NCBI RefSeq assembly: GCF_963678635.1
Contig: NC_087065.1
Location: 71,373,345-71,437,344, forward strand
Length of the DNA stretch: 64,000 nucleotides
Reading direction: 5' to 3'
DNA from: Symsagittifera roscoffensis
Taxonomy: Eukaryota > Xenacoelomorpha > Acoela > Convolutidae
Shown: in pieces, positions 32,340-42,088 of the stretch
How the letters are laid out: every line of letters starts with the position of its first letter
Position numbering within the stretch: position 1 is the stretch's first letter
Notes under the pieces: generated by a model
Told to the model about the DNA's origin: nothing
Seen by the model: the letters and a program-made list of their open reading frames with translations, nothing else
The model's database searches: none
Made by a program: the position numbers and the translations under genes

Positions 32340-33848
32340 CTAATCTTCTTCCACAAAAGATTCCGCTTCAGAGTCCGCGTCTATTTTTTCATTGTCATCC
32401 AGACTCAAGTTCTCATTGCCATCATTCTTATCTCTGGTGCCTTTTTCATTCACTTCACTTGCTGGTTCCACCAGTAGGTACTCTAGTCCCTCCATGTCCT
32501 TTGGTATACACCAGTCCTCTGGAGATGGGACATGATGCTTCAGGTTCTCATAATGTGCTGCTCGCCCAGTACTCAAGCGGTAGAACCGTCCTTGTTGATG
32601 TACTTCAGTTATCATGAATGGTCCTCTCCATTTCTTGAGTAGTTTCTTCGTCCCCTTGGGCGGTATCACGTTCTGGAAAATCCACACATACTGGCCCACT
32701 TCATATGGCTTCGCCTGTAATATTTTTTCATCATATTTTTTGCGCTGTCTCATTTGTGCCTGCGCAGTGTTCCTCCTGCATAGCTCGTTTATTTCCTGCT
32801 GTCTCCTGATCGCCTCTTTCACGTAAGCTTGAGGCGATGTCCTCTTTCCTTCATACTTCGGGTAAAAGAACGTCAGGAGCATCGCTCTCTCTTTGCCTGT
32901 CAACATCATGAATGGGCTGATTCCCGTCGTTGAGTGTTGAGTACTGTTGTATGCCCCTACGACTTGAGGCAGATACTTATCCCAGTCCGTCATGTATCTA
33001 GAGCAGTATACCCTCAGCATGTTCACCAACGTTCTATTCTGTCTCTCTGCCAGTCCGTTGGTCTGAGGGTGGTAGGTAGTTGAGTGTGCTTGAGCTATGT
33101 GTGACCTCTTCATTAATTCCTTAGTCAAGTCCCCCACAAAGCCTTTGCCGTTGTCTGACTGAAAAGTCATTGGACAACCATACCTTGATATCCAATGGGT
33201 TATCAAGTGGTCACAAGTCTCCTCTGCTGAAGCTGTTTGACACAGCACCGCCTCTGCCAGCTTTGTGAAGTGATCAATTATAACCAGTATCTGGTTATAC
33301 CCTGAGTCCGTCATACAGATCTTCTGATGGTCTATTTGCACCACTTCATTAAATTCCGAGCTTTCCACCGACTTGAGTGGGAATTTCATCTTCCTAGGGT
33401 CTTTCACTTGCAAACATGCCAGGCATGCATTCACCCACCTCTCACAGGCTTTCCTCAATCCTGGCCAATCGAACCTGTGAAGTATTCTTTGTTGCACTTT
33501 GTCTATCCCCTGGTGCCCCATTTGATCATGTGATCTGAACAGCACCTCTGTCTGATATAATTGTGGTAGTATGATGAGGTTGTGCTTGTGTAATATCTTA
33601 TCTTCTTCTTTTCTCTTGCATGCTGCAACCCCATCAGCCGTGTGATAGAGTAACTCTTTGCTCTCTTTGTAGAACTGGCTCAGGATCTTGTAGCTGTCTT
33701 CCTCAAGTTCCCCTTTCTCCTTAGACCCCGTTCGGATCCATTTGGAGACATTGCTTGTCATCTTGTTATTCTTTTGGGCTCTTACCAGGTCCGACAGCCT
33801 GTATCTCGCTCTGACATGTTCCTTCAGCGCCATGATCTGCCCATTCAT
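32340..33848 (-). CDS. Element 2 integrase (Ty3/gypsy type)
   Basis: A 502-codon frame. An HHCC zinc domain (about residues 100-165: SHDQMGH then CLACLQ) is followed by the D,D-35-E catalytic core: the first Asp in VVQIDHQ, the second in FQSDNGKGFVG, and Glu in NGLAERQNRT. The C-terminal part has a GPY/F-like module (KKWRGPFMITEVHQQG). A long acidic tail follows. It inserts element cDNA into host DNA. There is no chromodomain. Its start overlaps the preceding frame by 4 bases (33845-33848), where sequence continuity points to a frameshift within one Pol polyprotein. The zinc and core residues are all intact. Confidence 0.92.
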   Translation of the reverse strand: MNGQIMALKEHVRARYRLSDLVRAQKNNKMTSNVSKWIRTGSKEKGELEEDSYKILSQFYKESKELLYHTADGVAACKRKEEDKILHKHNLIILPQLYQTEVLFRSHDQMGHQGIDKVQQRILHRFDWPGLRKACERWVNACLACLQVKDPRKMKFPLKSVESSEFNEVVQIDHQKICMTDSGYNQILVIIDHFTKLAEAVLCQTASAEETCDHLITHWISRYGCPMTFQSDNGKGFVGDLTKELMKRSHIAQAHSTTYHPQTNGLAERQNRTLVNMLRVYCSRYMTDWDKYLPQVVGAYNSTQHSTTGISPFMMLTGKERAMLLTFFYPKYEGKRTSPQAYVKEAIRRQQEINELCRRNTAQAQMRQRKKYDEKILQAKPYEVGQYVWIFQNVIPPKGTKKLLKKWRGPFMITEVHQQGRFYRLSTGRAAHYENLKHHVPSPEDWCIPKDMEGLEYLLVEPASEVNEKGTRDKNDGNENLSLDDNEKIDADSEAESFVEED

Positions 33849-34363
33849 CTCCCAGGGTTGTGGACGTCGTCATTCAGCTTCACGCATACTATCCTCCTCA
33901 CCACCTTCATGTCGTCTTCCGGCACCAGATTTGTTCTCACATTCGAATTGCATGATAGCTCCCTGAATGGCTGCCTCGAAACTGCAATCCTTTCAAGTTC
34001 TTCACCACCTCGTATCTCCTGCATGTCCAAGTTGAAGGTTCCTGAGGACGGATCTGTTTGTAGTTCCCTGTCGTGGTGTCTAATCTTTTCTTCTGCCAAT
34101 ATCATGCAGAGATTATCTTGATTGTCACTGCTCGCTTCCGAATCCACATCGCACATTTCACACTCCCCGGACAAATTTTCTCCTTCAGTGTTTTCTTCTT
34201 CTGTGGACGTGGACCGCTCCCCGGACTCTTGACCTGGTCCCAGGTATTCAGCTTCTTCCTTGAATTCCACTCTCTTTCTCCTGACTCTAGTCTGTTCAAG
34301 TAATTCAGCTGGGATCTTTTCAACCAGTGACTGCACCACTTCCTTCCCATCTAGATTAGTCAC
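33845..34363 (-). CDS. Element 2 Pol linker between RNase H and integrase
   Basis: About 172 codons, acidic and Ser/Glu-rich in the middle, with a C-terminus (VRRIVCVKLNDDVHNPG) that reads into the integrase frame after a one-base shift. It holds no catalytic motif. Ty3/gypsy Pol proteins often have a variable tether here, but this one, counted from the RNase H end near 34700, is long. The DNA between 34364 and 34572 has stops in this frame. Confidence 0.5.
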   Translation of the reverse strand: MTNLDGKEVVQSLVEKIPAELLEQTRVRRKRVEFKEEAEYLGPGQESGERSTSTEEENTEGENLSGECEMCDVDSEASSDNQDNLCMILAEEKIRHHDRELQTDPSSGTFNLDMQEIRGGEELERIAVSRQPFRELSCNSNVRTNLVPEDDMKVVRRIVCVKLNDDVHNPGR

Positions 34364-34572
34364 CTTCGAGGTGTTTCTATCACTAGCTGTTCCGTTCTTC
34401 CGCAGTATTGTGACCTCATGGTTCCTCTCTAAATTTTTCTTGACTCACGGGCTTATCATCTGCTAGTCTCTCAAAAAACCCCTTTAAGTCCTCGTCTATT
34501 TGTGCTTCCCCCGTTTCTACTTGGTTGAGATCGTAGCCTTTTGCTTTGAGCGTCTCTCTCACGATCTTTGAC

Positions 34573-36060
34573 TTAAGCATTATTCCTATAGGCATCCCTC
34601 GGTTCTTTCTTGAGATTGTTTTTTTTCGTGGTTTCCTTTGGTAACTCGGGGTGATCTTCTATCGGTTTGCCTGATTTGTCCAACCATCTCGTGAGAGGAA
34701 GACTGTCATACGTTTCCTTGTCCATGAAGGAGAAGCCATCTTTGATTTCAGGTCTATCTGCCTCCCTCTGTTCTTGTCTCTCGTAGAACTCCGTCTTCTT
34801 GCTCAAGCTGTCAGCATTTTGATGTTTGTCTCGTGTTCTGTGCTCAATTATCATATTGTATCCGTCCAGGCGAACTATCCACCTCCCAATGTAACTTTGG
34901 TCCACTGAGTACGTTTTCAGCTAGCTTAGTGCCCGGTTGTCGACTCGCAACTTGAATGGCTCGCTGCCTAGGTATGCCCTATACTTCTCGACAAAGGTAA
35001 CCACCGCAAACATCTCTGCTGTCGGTGCTCCGTACTTCATTTCCGTGTCACTTAGGACTTTGCTCCCGTACGCTATCGGTCTGGAGACTGTCTTCCCGTT
35101 CCACTCTTGTTCTTGGTGGAGGATTCCAGATATCGCTACTACCGACGCGTCCGTATCCAGTACGTACATCCCCTTCTCTGTTGGCATCCCTAGTACTGGT
35201 GCCTCGCACAACTCATTCTTTATTCTCTGGAATGACTCTTCTGCTGCGTTATTCCACGTGAACTTCTTGCCCTTGTGCCTCATTAACTGTTGCATCGGAT
35301 AAACCTTGTCTGCGTAGCCTTTGACAAATTCCCTATAGTAGTTTGCAAAACCCAGAAAGCTCATCAATTGGTGTTCCGTTTTCGGCGATTTCCAAGTTAG
35401 GACTGCCTCTACCGCGTCCGGATCTGGTCTGATGCCGTGTTTGTCCACCATCCTGCCCAAGTATTTTATCGAGTCCTTGAGTATCTCACACTTTGATGGT
35501 TTGCACTTCAGTCCCGACCTCCTCATACACGCAAAAACTTCGTCGAGTCTCTCAATGTGGTCCTCTAGTGTGGATGTCGCTATTACCACGTCATCCACAT
35601 AGCACATTACCAGATTGCCGTACTTCTTCGTCACGCCTATCAGCGCGTGTGCCATCAACCGCTGAAACGTGGCTGTGGCATTGCAAAGTCCAAACGGCAT
35701 CCGTTTCCATTGAAACAGACCCAACTCGCAGGCAAACCCTGTCTTGTCCCTGTCCTGCTTCCTCAGCGGTACCTGCCAAAAAGCCGAGCCTAAATCAAGA
35801 GTCGTAAAAAATTTTGCATCGCCTAACTTCGAGAGGCTCTCATCGATCCTAGGTATGGGTTAGGCATCCTTCACCGTGACGGAGTTCAGGTATCGAAAGT
35901 CACAACAAAACCTTAACTGGTCGCCTTTCTTTTTGGCCATCACTACTCCACACGCCCACGGTGATTTGGATAGTTCTATCATGTCATACTCTAGTAGCGT
36001 TTCAATCTCCTTTCTACACGCATCCGATTTGTGTGGGGTCATGCGCCTCGCCCCCCTCCC
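34573..36060 (-). pseudogene. Element 2 reverse transcriptase-RNase H, interrupted by two stops and a frameshift
   Basis: RT begins near 36055 with LLEYDMIELSKSPWACGVVM and FCCDFRYLN, then an in-frame TAA at 35860 sits where Ty3/gypsy RTs usually have Tyr (DAYPIPR-type motif). The frame continues with PFGLCNATATFQRLM and the catalytic YVDD (about 35590-35601), then the FLGFANYYREF thumb. RNase H follows (VLDTDASVVAISGILHQ, then PTAEMFAVV). A TAG at 34921 replaces the expected Trp after DNRALS. RT-RH resumes at 34905 (GRWIVRLDGYN--IEHR) and fades at 34573. A G-run near 36050-36060 joins it to the Gag-protease frame. Catalytic residues are present but this copy cannot give one polyprotein without recoding. 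Confidence 0.9.
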
Positions 36061-38920
36061 TGTGCGGTATTGCGTTTTCCTTAAGTTCTATTTCATGCTC
36101 AACAAAATTGCAGCACCCGATGTCTGCCTTATGTCTTGAAAAAACTTCTTCGTTCCGCTCTAGTACGTCCTTGATGGCTTTGAGCTGTTCGTCCGTGAAC
36201 TTGCCCCTTAAGTGTTCAATATCCGGTAGGACCGGTTTATCACCCTGTATTTTGTCTAATGTGGGCCGTTCCGGGAAATTCGAACAGCTCGATAGTCCAT
36301 CGTCCGTCTCTGACTTAAGTGACTTCACAAGACCTGACGAATCTTTTATTTTATTCAATCGTCTCAAGATACAAATCTTGTCCCTATGATTGGGACAATC
36401 AACAACTTCATTTTGTTTATGGTTTTCAGTCATTTCATATCGAGTTTTAACAGGTAAAGCGTATCCCAGATTCCTCCCCCTCTGTATCGTGATTGGAATG
36501 TCAAGGGTATTCAACAAGACACTCACGCAGAGGCCGCTCTTCGTAATCGAGAAGGATCTTCCTAAAACAGCAGCACTTTGACTATTTGGGTTTGGGACTA
36601 CACATACCTGCTTGTTGTCACTTAGTTCATTGTAATTTTTCATTCGTAAGCTTACAATCGCCGCCTCGTTCGCCTTTAGTCTCACCCTCCTACTCAAGAA
36701 TACCGGTGCTTTGGTTTCATTTGCCATTATTAAATTTACCGGTTTGATTGCGTACCTCCTATCCGGGTTCCGTATCCTGAACATTGCGTTGTTTAGATCA
36801 ATTGCTACATCATAGTTCCTGATGAAGTCTCTGCCTAAAATAAATTGGTCAGACTCATCTAGGTTTTCTACCACAAGAAAGCTCATCCACAGGTTACTTT
36901 CCCCCAGATTGAGGGCTATTATCGGCGTTCTGCCCAACACCCGCAGGGCCCCTTTGTTTGCAGCTGACAACCGTATTCTCGAATCTATCAAATCATCTTT
37001 GTTGAAGCCCATTCGTTCCCAAGTTTCGATTGGTATGACACTCAAGACTGCTCCCGTATCGAGTAACCCACGTAACTGAGTCTTTTTGCCACTTATGTCT
37101 AACACGTGTCCTGTCACATCTGCCTCTGTCCCGATGTGCATCGCATCTTCTTCAAGCATGGCGCAGTATCCGATCGATCTCACTTTCAACTCTTCTCTTC
37201 CCACGTAGATTTGCCCAATTAGGTCTTCATCACCTGTTATCATTGTTTTGGTATAGATGTTGATTCCATCTATATTTAGCATCACTTCATGTGGACCATA
37301 AGCTTCTGTGTACCTGTTATCAACACGTACCGACTTGCTACCCCATCTCGTGAGTAGTGCTCTCAACGCTCTAGAAGTCGTTTGTGGGCTTATACAACTC
37401 AAGTAATATGCGTAAACATCAATGTGCATTATTGTCTGGTCACTTGGTTCGCTTAAGTTTCTCGTTACTTCGTGGCCGCCCACAGTGATTATTGACATTA
37501 TTCTTGCCCCAATCTTTGTTATGCCAAATGGCTTTCCCGTAACCATTTTTACAGTGTTGCAGTTTCCATTTTTTGTCGACCCCTCAGCAGCTTCTGGTAT
37601 TGTCTGTGAGCAACTTAATGCTTCGTTCATCTTCTGTCTTTGGATTTCTTGCTTCAGTCGTTGTTCTATTTCTTTCGCTGCTAGGTCTTGTTTTACTTTG
37701 TTGATGGCCTCCGCTGCCGCCTTCTCATAATCTATTTCTTGTGCGTTCTTCGCCGTGGCCTCTACTGCACTATTACATTGTGTTACAGCTTTCACTGTTT
37801 TCGTCGGTAGCTCCGCATTCGGTCTTTCTAGGTCTTTCGTCTCAAATTCACCTTGTCTGTTTCTTTGGTTTTGCACTGTTGCTAGCGCCAACTTGTGTTT
37901 TGGATGACTCTGGTTCTTGACCGCTTCCCAAAACAACAGACAGTCCATCCTGAAGTGCCCCTCTTGGTTACAGAAGAAGCATCTCGCGCCTATCTTGATG
38001 ATTAAGCCACTATAGTACTCGTGTTCCTCCATCTGGCTCATGTCCTCCTCATCCGGTGCGTATCCTAGACTCTTCATGCCTTGTTTGTATGTTGTGCAGT
38101 CAGCCACATGGTGATCCGCCGACCCGCAGTTCGCGCATGATCTGCGCTTGTCCATGTCATCTCTAGGATTGTACCATGACGACCTCTGAGGTTGGCTTCC
38201 CCCTTGCGTGTTCCTGTTTTCTGAATATGAGTATTTCTTGGGCTTCATCAGCATGTATTCCCTTGATTTCTGTCTAATTTCTTCTGGGGTCAGTGCGCTG
38301 TCTTTCGACAATGTGTAGTATGTTGCTAACATTGTTCTTAAGTCATCACTCTTCACCCCATCAATGAACTTTGAGGCGATACTGAAGTTCCTTCGATTGG
38401 TAGATTCTTCCGGGTCACTCCTTCTTCTCAAGCTCTCAAGATCATCTAGGAACCTGTCAATCGATTCATCGTCCCTTTGTCTCCTCTTCTCAAATCGCAT
38501 CATCGCTTGATGACCCTTCATGCCTGAGCCGAATCTATTTAACAATATTTCAAAGATTTTGTCCGCTGTGTCGCGTTCCTCTTCTTTCTTCGCAACCACG
38601 CATTTCAATGCCGTGCCTTCCAGATTGCTCAGTATCGGTGTGCATGCTGGCCTCTCATTGTTCAAGTTGTCTTGTTCTAAGTGCAACCTCATGACTTCTA
38701 CCCAAGTGTCAATGCATCCATCTGAATCATCTTTGAACTCCTTCGGTTTCTTGAAGGTTTTCCTGGATTTGTTGCCTCCTCGGTCACTCGAGTCGGTGTT
38801 CCTCGTGGCGAAGGCTTTTAGCGTCCTGTTCATCATTTCCCAGGTGCTTGCCCAAGTCATGGCATCCGGTCCCACGTTGTTGTGAGTCGTGGAGTCCCCT
38901 GGACCACTAGTTGTGTTCAC
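36014..38920 (-). CDS. Element 2 Gag-protease polyprotein, 968 aa
   Basis: It starts at 38920, overlapping the previous ORF by 4 bases. Residues about 60-200 resemble the Ty3/gypsy capsid domain (FEKRRQRDDESIDRFLDDL, then KFIDGVKSDDLRTML). Two zinc knuckles of the C-x2-C-x4-H-x4-C type lie at about 262-275 (CANCGSADHHVADC) and 314-327 (CFFCNQEGHFRMDC). A Lys/Glu-rich helix spans about 375-435. The aspartic protease has LLDTGAVLSVI (about 620) and the flap-to-end motif FILGRDFI (about 693). The last 60 residues are already the RT N-terminus (the F-RHKADIG / HEIELKENAIP region), after which the frame is lost in a G-run near 36055. Capsid and protease are together in one frame; RT follows by shift. 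Confidence 0.9.
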   Translation of the reverse strand: MNTTSGPGDSTTHNNVGPDAMTWASTWEMMNRTLKAFATRNTDSSDRGGNKSRKTFKKPKEFKDDSDGCIDTWVEVMRLHLEQDNLNNERPACTPILSNLEGTALKCVVAKKEEERDTADKIFEILLNRFGSGMKGHQAMMRFEKRRQRDDESIDRFLDDLESLRRRSDPEESTNRRNFSIASKFIDGVKSDDLRTMLATYYTLSKDSALTPEEIRQKSREYMLMKPKKYSYSENRNTQGGSQPQRSSWYNPRDDMDKRRSCANCGSADHHVADCTTYKQGMKSLGYAPDEEDMSQMEEHEYYSGLIIKIGARCFFCNQEGHFRMDCLLFWEAVKNQSHPKHKLALATVQNQRNRQGEFETKDLERPNAELPTKTVKAVTQCNSAVEATAKNAQEIDYEKAAAEAINKVKQDLAAKEIEQRLKQEIQRQKMNEALSCSQTIPEAAEGSTKNGNCNTVKMVTGKPFGITKIGARIMSIITVGGHEVTRNLSEPSDQTIMHIDVYAYYLSCISPQTTSRALRALLTRWGSKSVRVDNRYTEAYGPHEVMLNIDGINIYTKTMITGDEDLIGQIYVGREELKVRSIGYCAMLEEDAMHIGTEADVTGHVLDISGKKTQLRGLLDTGAVLSVIPIETWERMGFNKDDLIDSRIRLSAANKGALRVLGRTPIIALNLGESNLWMSFLVVENLDESDQFILGRDFIRNYDVAIDLNNAMFRIRNPDRRYAIKPVNLIMANETKAPVFLSRRVRLKANEAAIVSLRMKNYNELSDNKQVCVVPNPNSQSAAVLGRSFSITKSGLCVSVLLNTLDIPITIQRGRNLGYALPVKTRYEMTENHKQNEVVDCPNHRDKICILRRLNKIKDSSGLVKSLKSETDDGLSSCSNFPERPTLDKIQGDKPVLPDIEHLRGKFTDEQLKAIKDVLERNEEVFSRHKADIGCCNFVEHEIELKENAIPHREGGEAHDPTQIGCV

Positions 38921-39996
38921 CCCACCGGTGCCGTAATAGCGGCCTCCCTGGTTGCTGGTAACGGTGTTGACTGTCGTTTGTTCCTTTGAAGCTCCACGAA
39001 GTCCACTCTATTACCTTGTGTCCTCTCTGCAGCTGGCCTGTCTTGTTCTGTTGAATTCCTAAGAATAGCGTCTAGCTTCGTCTGTATTGTACTTGAGCTC
39101 TCAGCCTGTTCCCTACTCATCGTATCCATTCTCGTTTCCAAACTCCCTAACTGGCCATTCACTGCGTCATATCGCTGCTTCATTTCCTGCATGTCCTTTC
39201 TGATGTTCTTCTCTCGCTCTTCATCAGTGGTTTCTACTTTGTCAGACATCTTCTGAAGCTTCTCCTCCGTCGCTCTCGCTAGGTGGAAATAGTTGTCCAA
39301 GTACTCATGTTTGTTGTGTCTCATTTCTTTCTTTATCACATTTCTATGCTCTTCGTTGTGCTTCAGTTTCTCATCTATCCGATCTAGTTTCGCCATCAAG
39401 TCGCTTAACTCAAGAGTTGTCGTTCCATGGTCCGTTGTTGTCCTGTAGTTGATCGCTGGTCCCGATTTTCTCTGACCCTCGTTCTGATCGGTCTCTGTCG
39501 TTCTCGTGGATACTGTTCCGAATGTTTTGCTGTTCTCAGCCTTCGTCTCCTCCACTGCTGCGTCCTTTGATCTCATTCCGACAATCATTGCTAATTTTTC
39601 AGTAAAAGACGTTCTCTTTTGAGACTCATCCTTCACTGTTTCTTGCGTGTTGCCTGTTGTGTCTTCCGCGTTGTCTATCGGTGAGAACTCTATGGGATTC
39701 GGGTTAGGTTCTTCCGCATTAGGCATTGGAGTTGACTCTGTCGTCTTCTTTCCTGCTTCATTCACACTTTGATCAGGTGTCTCTAGATCAATCTCGATGG
39801 TGGGTTCTACTCGTTCCCCTTCTATGCCCTCTTTTGCTTCGTTCTCCGTGGTACTCCTCGTGCTGACCATACTAACTGAAAAGTTCTTCTTTGTTATCTT
39901 CGGACCCATTGATGTTGTTTTACGTAGCGACGAGTTATACTTTGTCTTCGCTTCGGTAGATCTCTTCTCAGCTACCGGTACCCTGCTCCGCCTCAT
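38917..39996 (-). CDS. Element 2 first ORF: coiled-coil protein, 359 aa
   Basis: First large ORF after the leader, ATG at 39996 (MRRSRVPVAEKR). The N-terminal 180 residues are polar, Thr/Glu/Pro-rich and probably disordered. About 195-320 is a long coiled coil (SDLMAKLDRIDEKL ... SLETRMDTMSREQAE). A short basic tail follows. No CCHC or capsid motif. The stop overlaps the start of Gag-protease by 4 bases, so translational coupling or a small frameshift could link them. It may act as an N-terminal Gag extension or assembly factor; this is inference from position only. Confidence 0.65.
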   Translation of the reverse strand: MRRSRVPVAEKRSTEAKTKYNSSLRKTTSMGPKITKKNFSVSMVSTRSTTENEAKEGIEGERVEPTIEIDLETPDQSVNEAGKKTTESTPMPNAEEPNPNPIEFSPIDNAEDTTGNTQETVKDESQKRTSFTEKLAMIVGMRSKDAAVEETKAENSKTFGTVSTRTTETDQNEGQRKSGPAINYRTTTDHGTTTLELSDLMAKLDRIDEKLKHNEEHRNVIKKEMRHNKHEYLDNYFHLARATEEKLQKMSDKVETTDEEREKNIRKDMQEMKQRYDAVNGQLGSLETRMDTMSREQAESSSTIQTKLDAILRNSTEQDRPAAERTQGNRVDFVELQRNKRQSTPLPATREAAITAPVG

Positions 39997-41437
39997 TATT
40001 TACAATTGTTACTATTTACAGTATTACTACCTACAAGATTCTACTCTAAAGTTAAAACCTCTATCACAAAAACTGTCTATGTCCGTTCCCCCCTACCAAT
40101 CCGACCAGGGTACCTACCTTAACCTGATTCTAATTTTGGATATCAGCTTCCTGTAACCAACGCGTGTAAATATCTAATGTAACTAAGTCGACGATGCCGA
40201 GCAATTAGTTACTCTAATGTCCCCCCTTTTTACAATTTATAACCGCTAACCTCTAACTTAACCAGCCCCCGTCTAACCTCCCCCCTCTTTAGCCCCCTCT
40301 TAAGCCAAAAAATCTCTTAAGCGCCGAGTGCTAAACCTCTCGAGAGAAAACCGTAGACCTGTTTCCAGGCCTGCTTGTGCAAAAACTTCCTCAAAACAAT
40401 GGGACTCCGCTTATCCAATTTTACACGTATCTCCTATAATGTAATGTGGATTCTAACAATACACGTTGCCTAACTTGAGAACACCCCTGTGCGTCCTATT
40501 GTGGTGATCCTGTGCTGGTTGTCTCTGTTCTGCACTTGACAGCAGCACACTTTCCCACTTGGCTGGTCGCCTCTTCCAGTCAAGTCTCCTAGTGGTCCGT
40601 TTCGATCCTTGTGAACCACTTTCCCACTCGACTGGTCACCCTTTCCAGTCAAGTCTCCCAGTGGTCCGGTTCGATCTTTGTGAACCACTTTCCCACTCGA
40701 CTGGTCACCTCTTCCAGTCAAGTCTCCTAGTGGTCCGGCTAGGTTGCAATCTGTCTGAAAACCCTTAACAACGCCCCCACTCGGGCACCTTTTCAGAGTC
40801 ACTGGTTTAAATTGCTAGATTGATCGAAACGATCGGTCTTATAAAACAGTATGGGTATACTATTTAATTAATATAAAGGTTTGATCCAAATGATCTGGTA
40901 TCAAAGTCACTGTCTTTTCGTTTTATGGTTTTTGTTCCTTTTTCTATACTTTTTTTTCTTGTTTTTGTTTCCCTAGTTGCCCCCCTTTACTCGGTTAGCT
41001 AGGCCTCGTTTGGAGAGCGTACCAGGAAGTTTTCTTAAAAAGCTATCACGGTACAACCGGAAGGTTTACACGTTTCCGCTGAACCGTACCACCGGTACTC
41101 TAGAATGGGCATGCAGCCCGGAGCTGTGTCAAGTGGGTTCGACTCCGTAGTCATGATGTCGTGAAAACACCCAGGAGCGCCATAAAAACACTACGTAACA
41201 GTCGCCTACTGCAGTCACATATGAGGCTTAAGAAAAATAGGCCCTTTAACCATTGGCTCAAGAGTCAGGGACACTATCTCTTGTGTTTTTCTACCTCAAG
41301 AACGGTCGGAGCCAATTCGGTTCGCTTGCGACATGAGACTAGAACTCGCTACAGCTTGAAGGCTACTACCAAAATATCCCCCCACTCTAGAAAATAAGAA
41401 CGTTCCCATACTTAGGTCTCAAAATACCCAAAATACA
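39997..41437 (-). other. Element 2 untranslated leader between 5' LTR and first ORF
   Basis: About 1.4 kb with no gene of known type. It holds the 69-bp tandem repeats at 40548-40740 and small GATC-containing inverted motifs (near 40825 and 40867). A primer-binding site is expected next to 41437, but I could not match it to a known tRNA end. An open frame over the repeats (40470-40802) encodes a GPLGDLTG-type repeat and is probably a by-product of the repeat. Confidence 0.6.
40548..40740 (-). repeat. 69-bp tandem repeat, nearly three copies, in the element 2 leader
   Basis: Units starting CACTTTCCCACT and including CCAGTCAAGTCTCC and TAGTGGTCCG or CAGTGGTCCG follow one another every 69 bp with few differences. 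The length is a multiple of three, so the minus-strand frame reads through with GPLGDLTG / DQSSGKVVHKDR repeats. Confidence 0.9.
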
Positions 41438-42088
41438 TGAACGCCGTTAAAATTAGGGTCGGAACAATCCGTTAAATTACTTTTTATTGGACAGTGGAAC
41501 TTTGAACCATTTCAGATGGATCAACCTAAAACTCACCTTATCTCAACATAACAATCATAAAACACACTCGAGAAATTTAAATTGGGAACTCACATGTTGA
41601 TGTACTCGAGTACAGGGAGTAATTAAATTGGTAAGCACTTCAAGAACTAGGTAATATAACTAAATAAATTTGATACTGGTCAGTTTTGGTAACAGAAGTA
41701 AGTTCTGGCTCTAGAATTTGAGTCTTTGTATGAACCATTGGGACACTCAAGCTGTCCACCTTTCCATTGAAGGTTCACTCTAGTTTGTTCCGAATAGTTG
41801 TTCTCTCTTCTTTTTATTATCTCTCCTCCTATTTCGGGATAAGACAGCTCTACTCGTGTCCTAATTTATATCTGGAAATTGCGAATAGCCATTTCCCGCT
41901 GTTCTATTCAAGCACTTTCCCGCGATTGTAAATCTGTCGTTCTGATTTTTCACTTTTTATTTTCAGTTGATACGAGAAAACTGAGCATGACAGGCTCCAT
42001 TCGAAATTTTGAAAATTAAAATTTCACTCCAAAATTACGTATTTTCGTGTCTCTCAAGGTCAACTTCCAGACATGACCGACTGGCACA
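41438..42088 (-). repeat. 5' LTR of element 2
   Basis: 651 bp, matching 24560-25210 with about 20-25 substitutions and no net length change. In element orientation it runs TGTGCCAGTC to GGCGTTCA. Its outer edge at 42088 cuts directly into the coding sequence of the decayed non-LTR element. Confidence 0.9.

Larger units (their letters stand above)
24560..42088 (-). mobile_element. Element 2: giant (~17.5 kb) Ty3/gypsy-like LTR retrotransposon with accessory genes
   Basis: Two direct 651-bp terminal repeats (24560-25210 and 41438-42088) bracket a single minus-strand gene series: leader, coiled-coil ORF, Gag-protease, RT-RNase H, integrase, an acidic ORF, a macrodomain ORF, an SGNH ORF and ORF4. 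Most Ty3/gypsy elements are 5-8 kb, and here about 7 kb lies downstream of integrase. The LTRs differ at about 20-25 positions by eye (roughly 3%), so insertion is fairly recent. Coding frames carry several stops and frameshifts. The right edge abuts a decayed non-LTR element in its coding frame, consistent with insertion into it. A convincing target duplication was not found; a 4-bp TGTT match is possible if the LTR is slightly longer. Confidence 0.9.

Noticed and set aside
35858-35866. TAA at a Tyr position in RT as evidence of a variant genetic code
   Set aside because: Other ORFs end normally at TAA, another interruption is TAG at a Trp position, and the exons of host genes use TAA as stop.
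40470-40802. Leader ORF with GPLGDLTG repeats as a gene
   Set aside because: The frame exists because the tandem unit is a multiple of three; no start context or domain supports it, so it is listed only as a repeat.
41085-41160. B-box-like GGGTTCGACTCC in the element 2 leader as a tRNA gene
   Set aside because: No A box or cloverleaf stems at the right distance.
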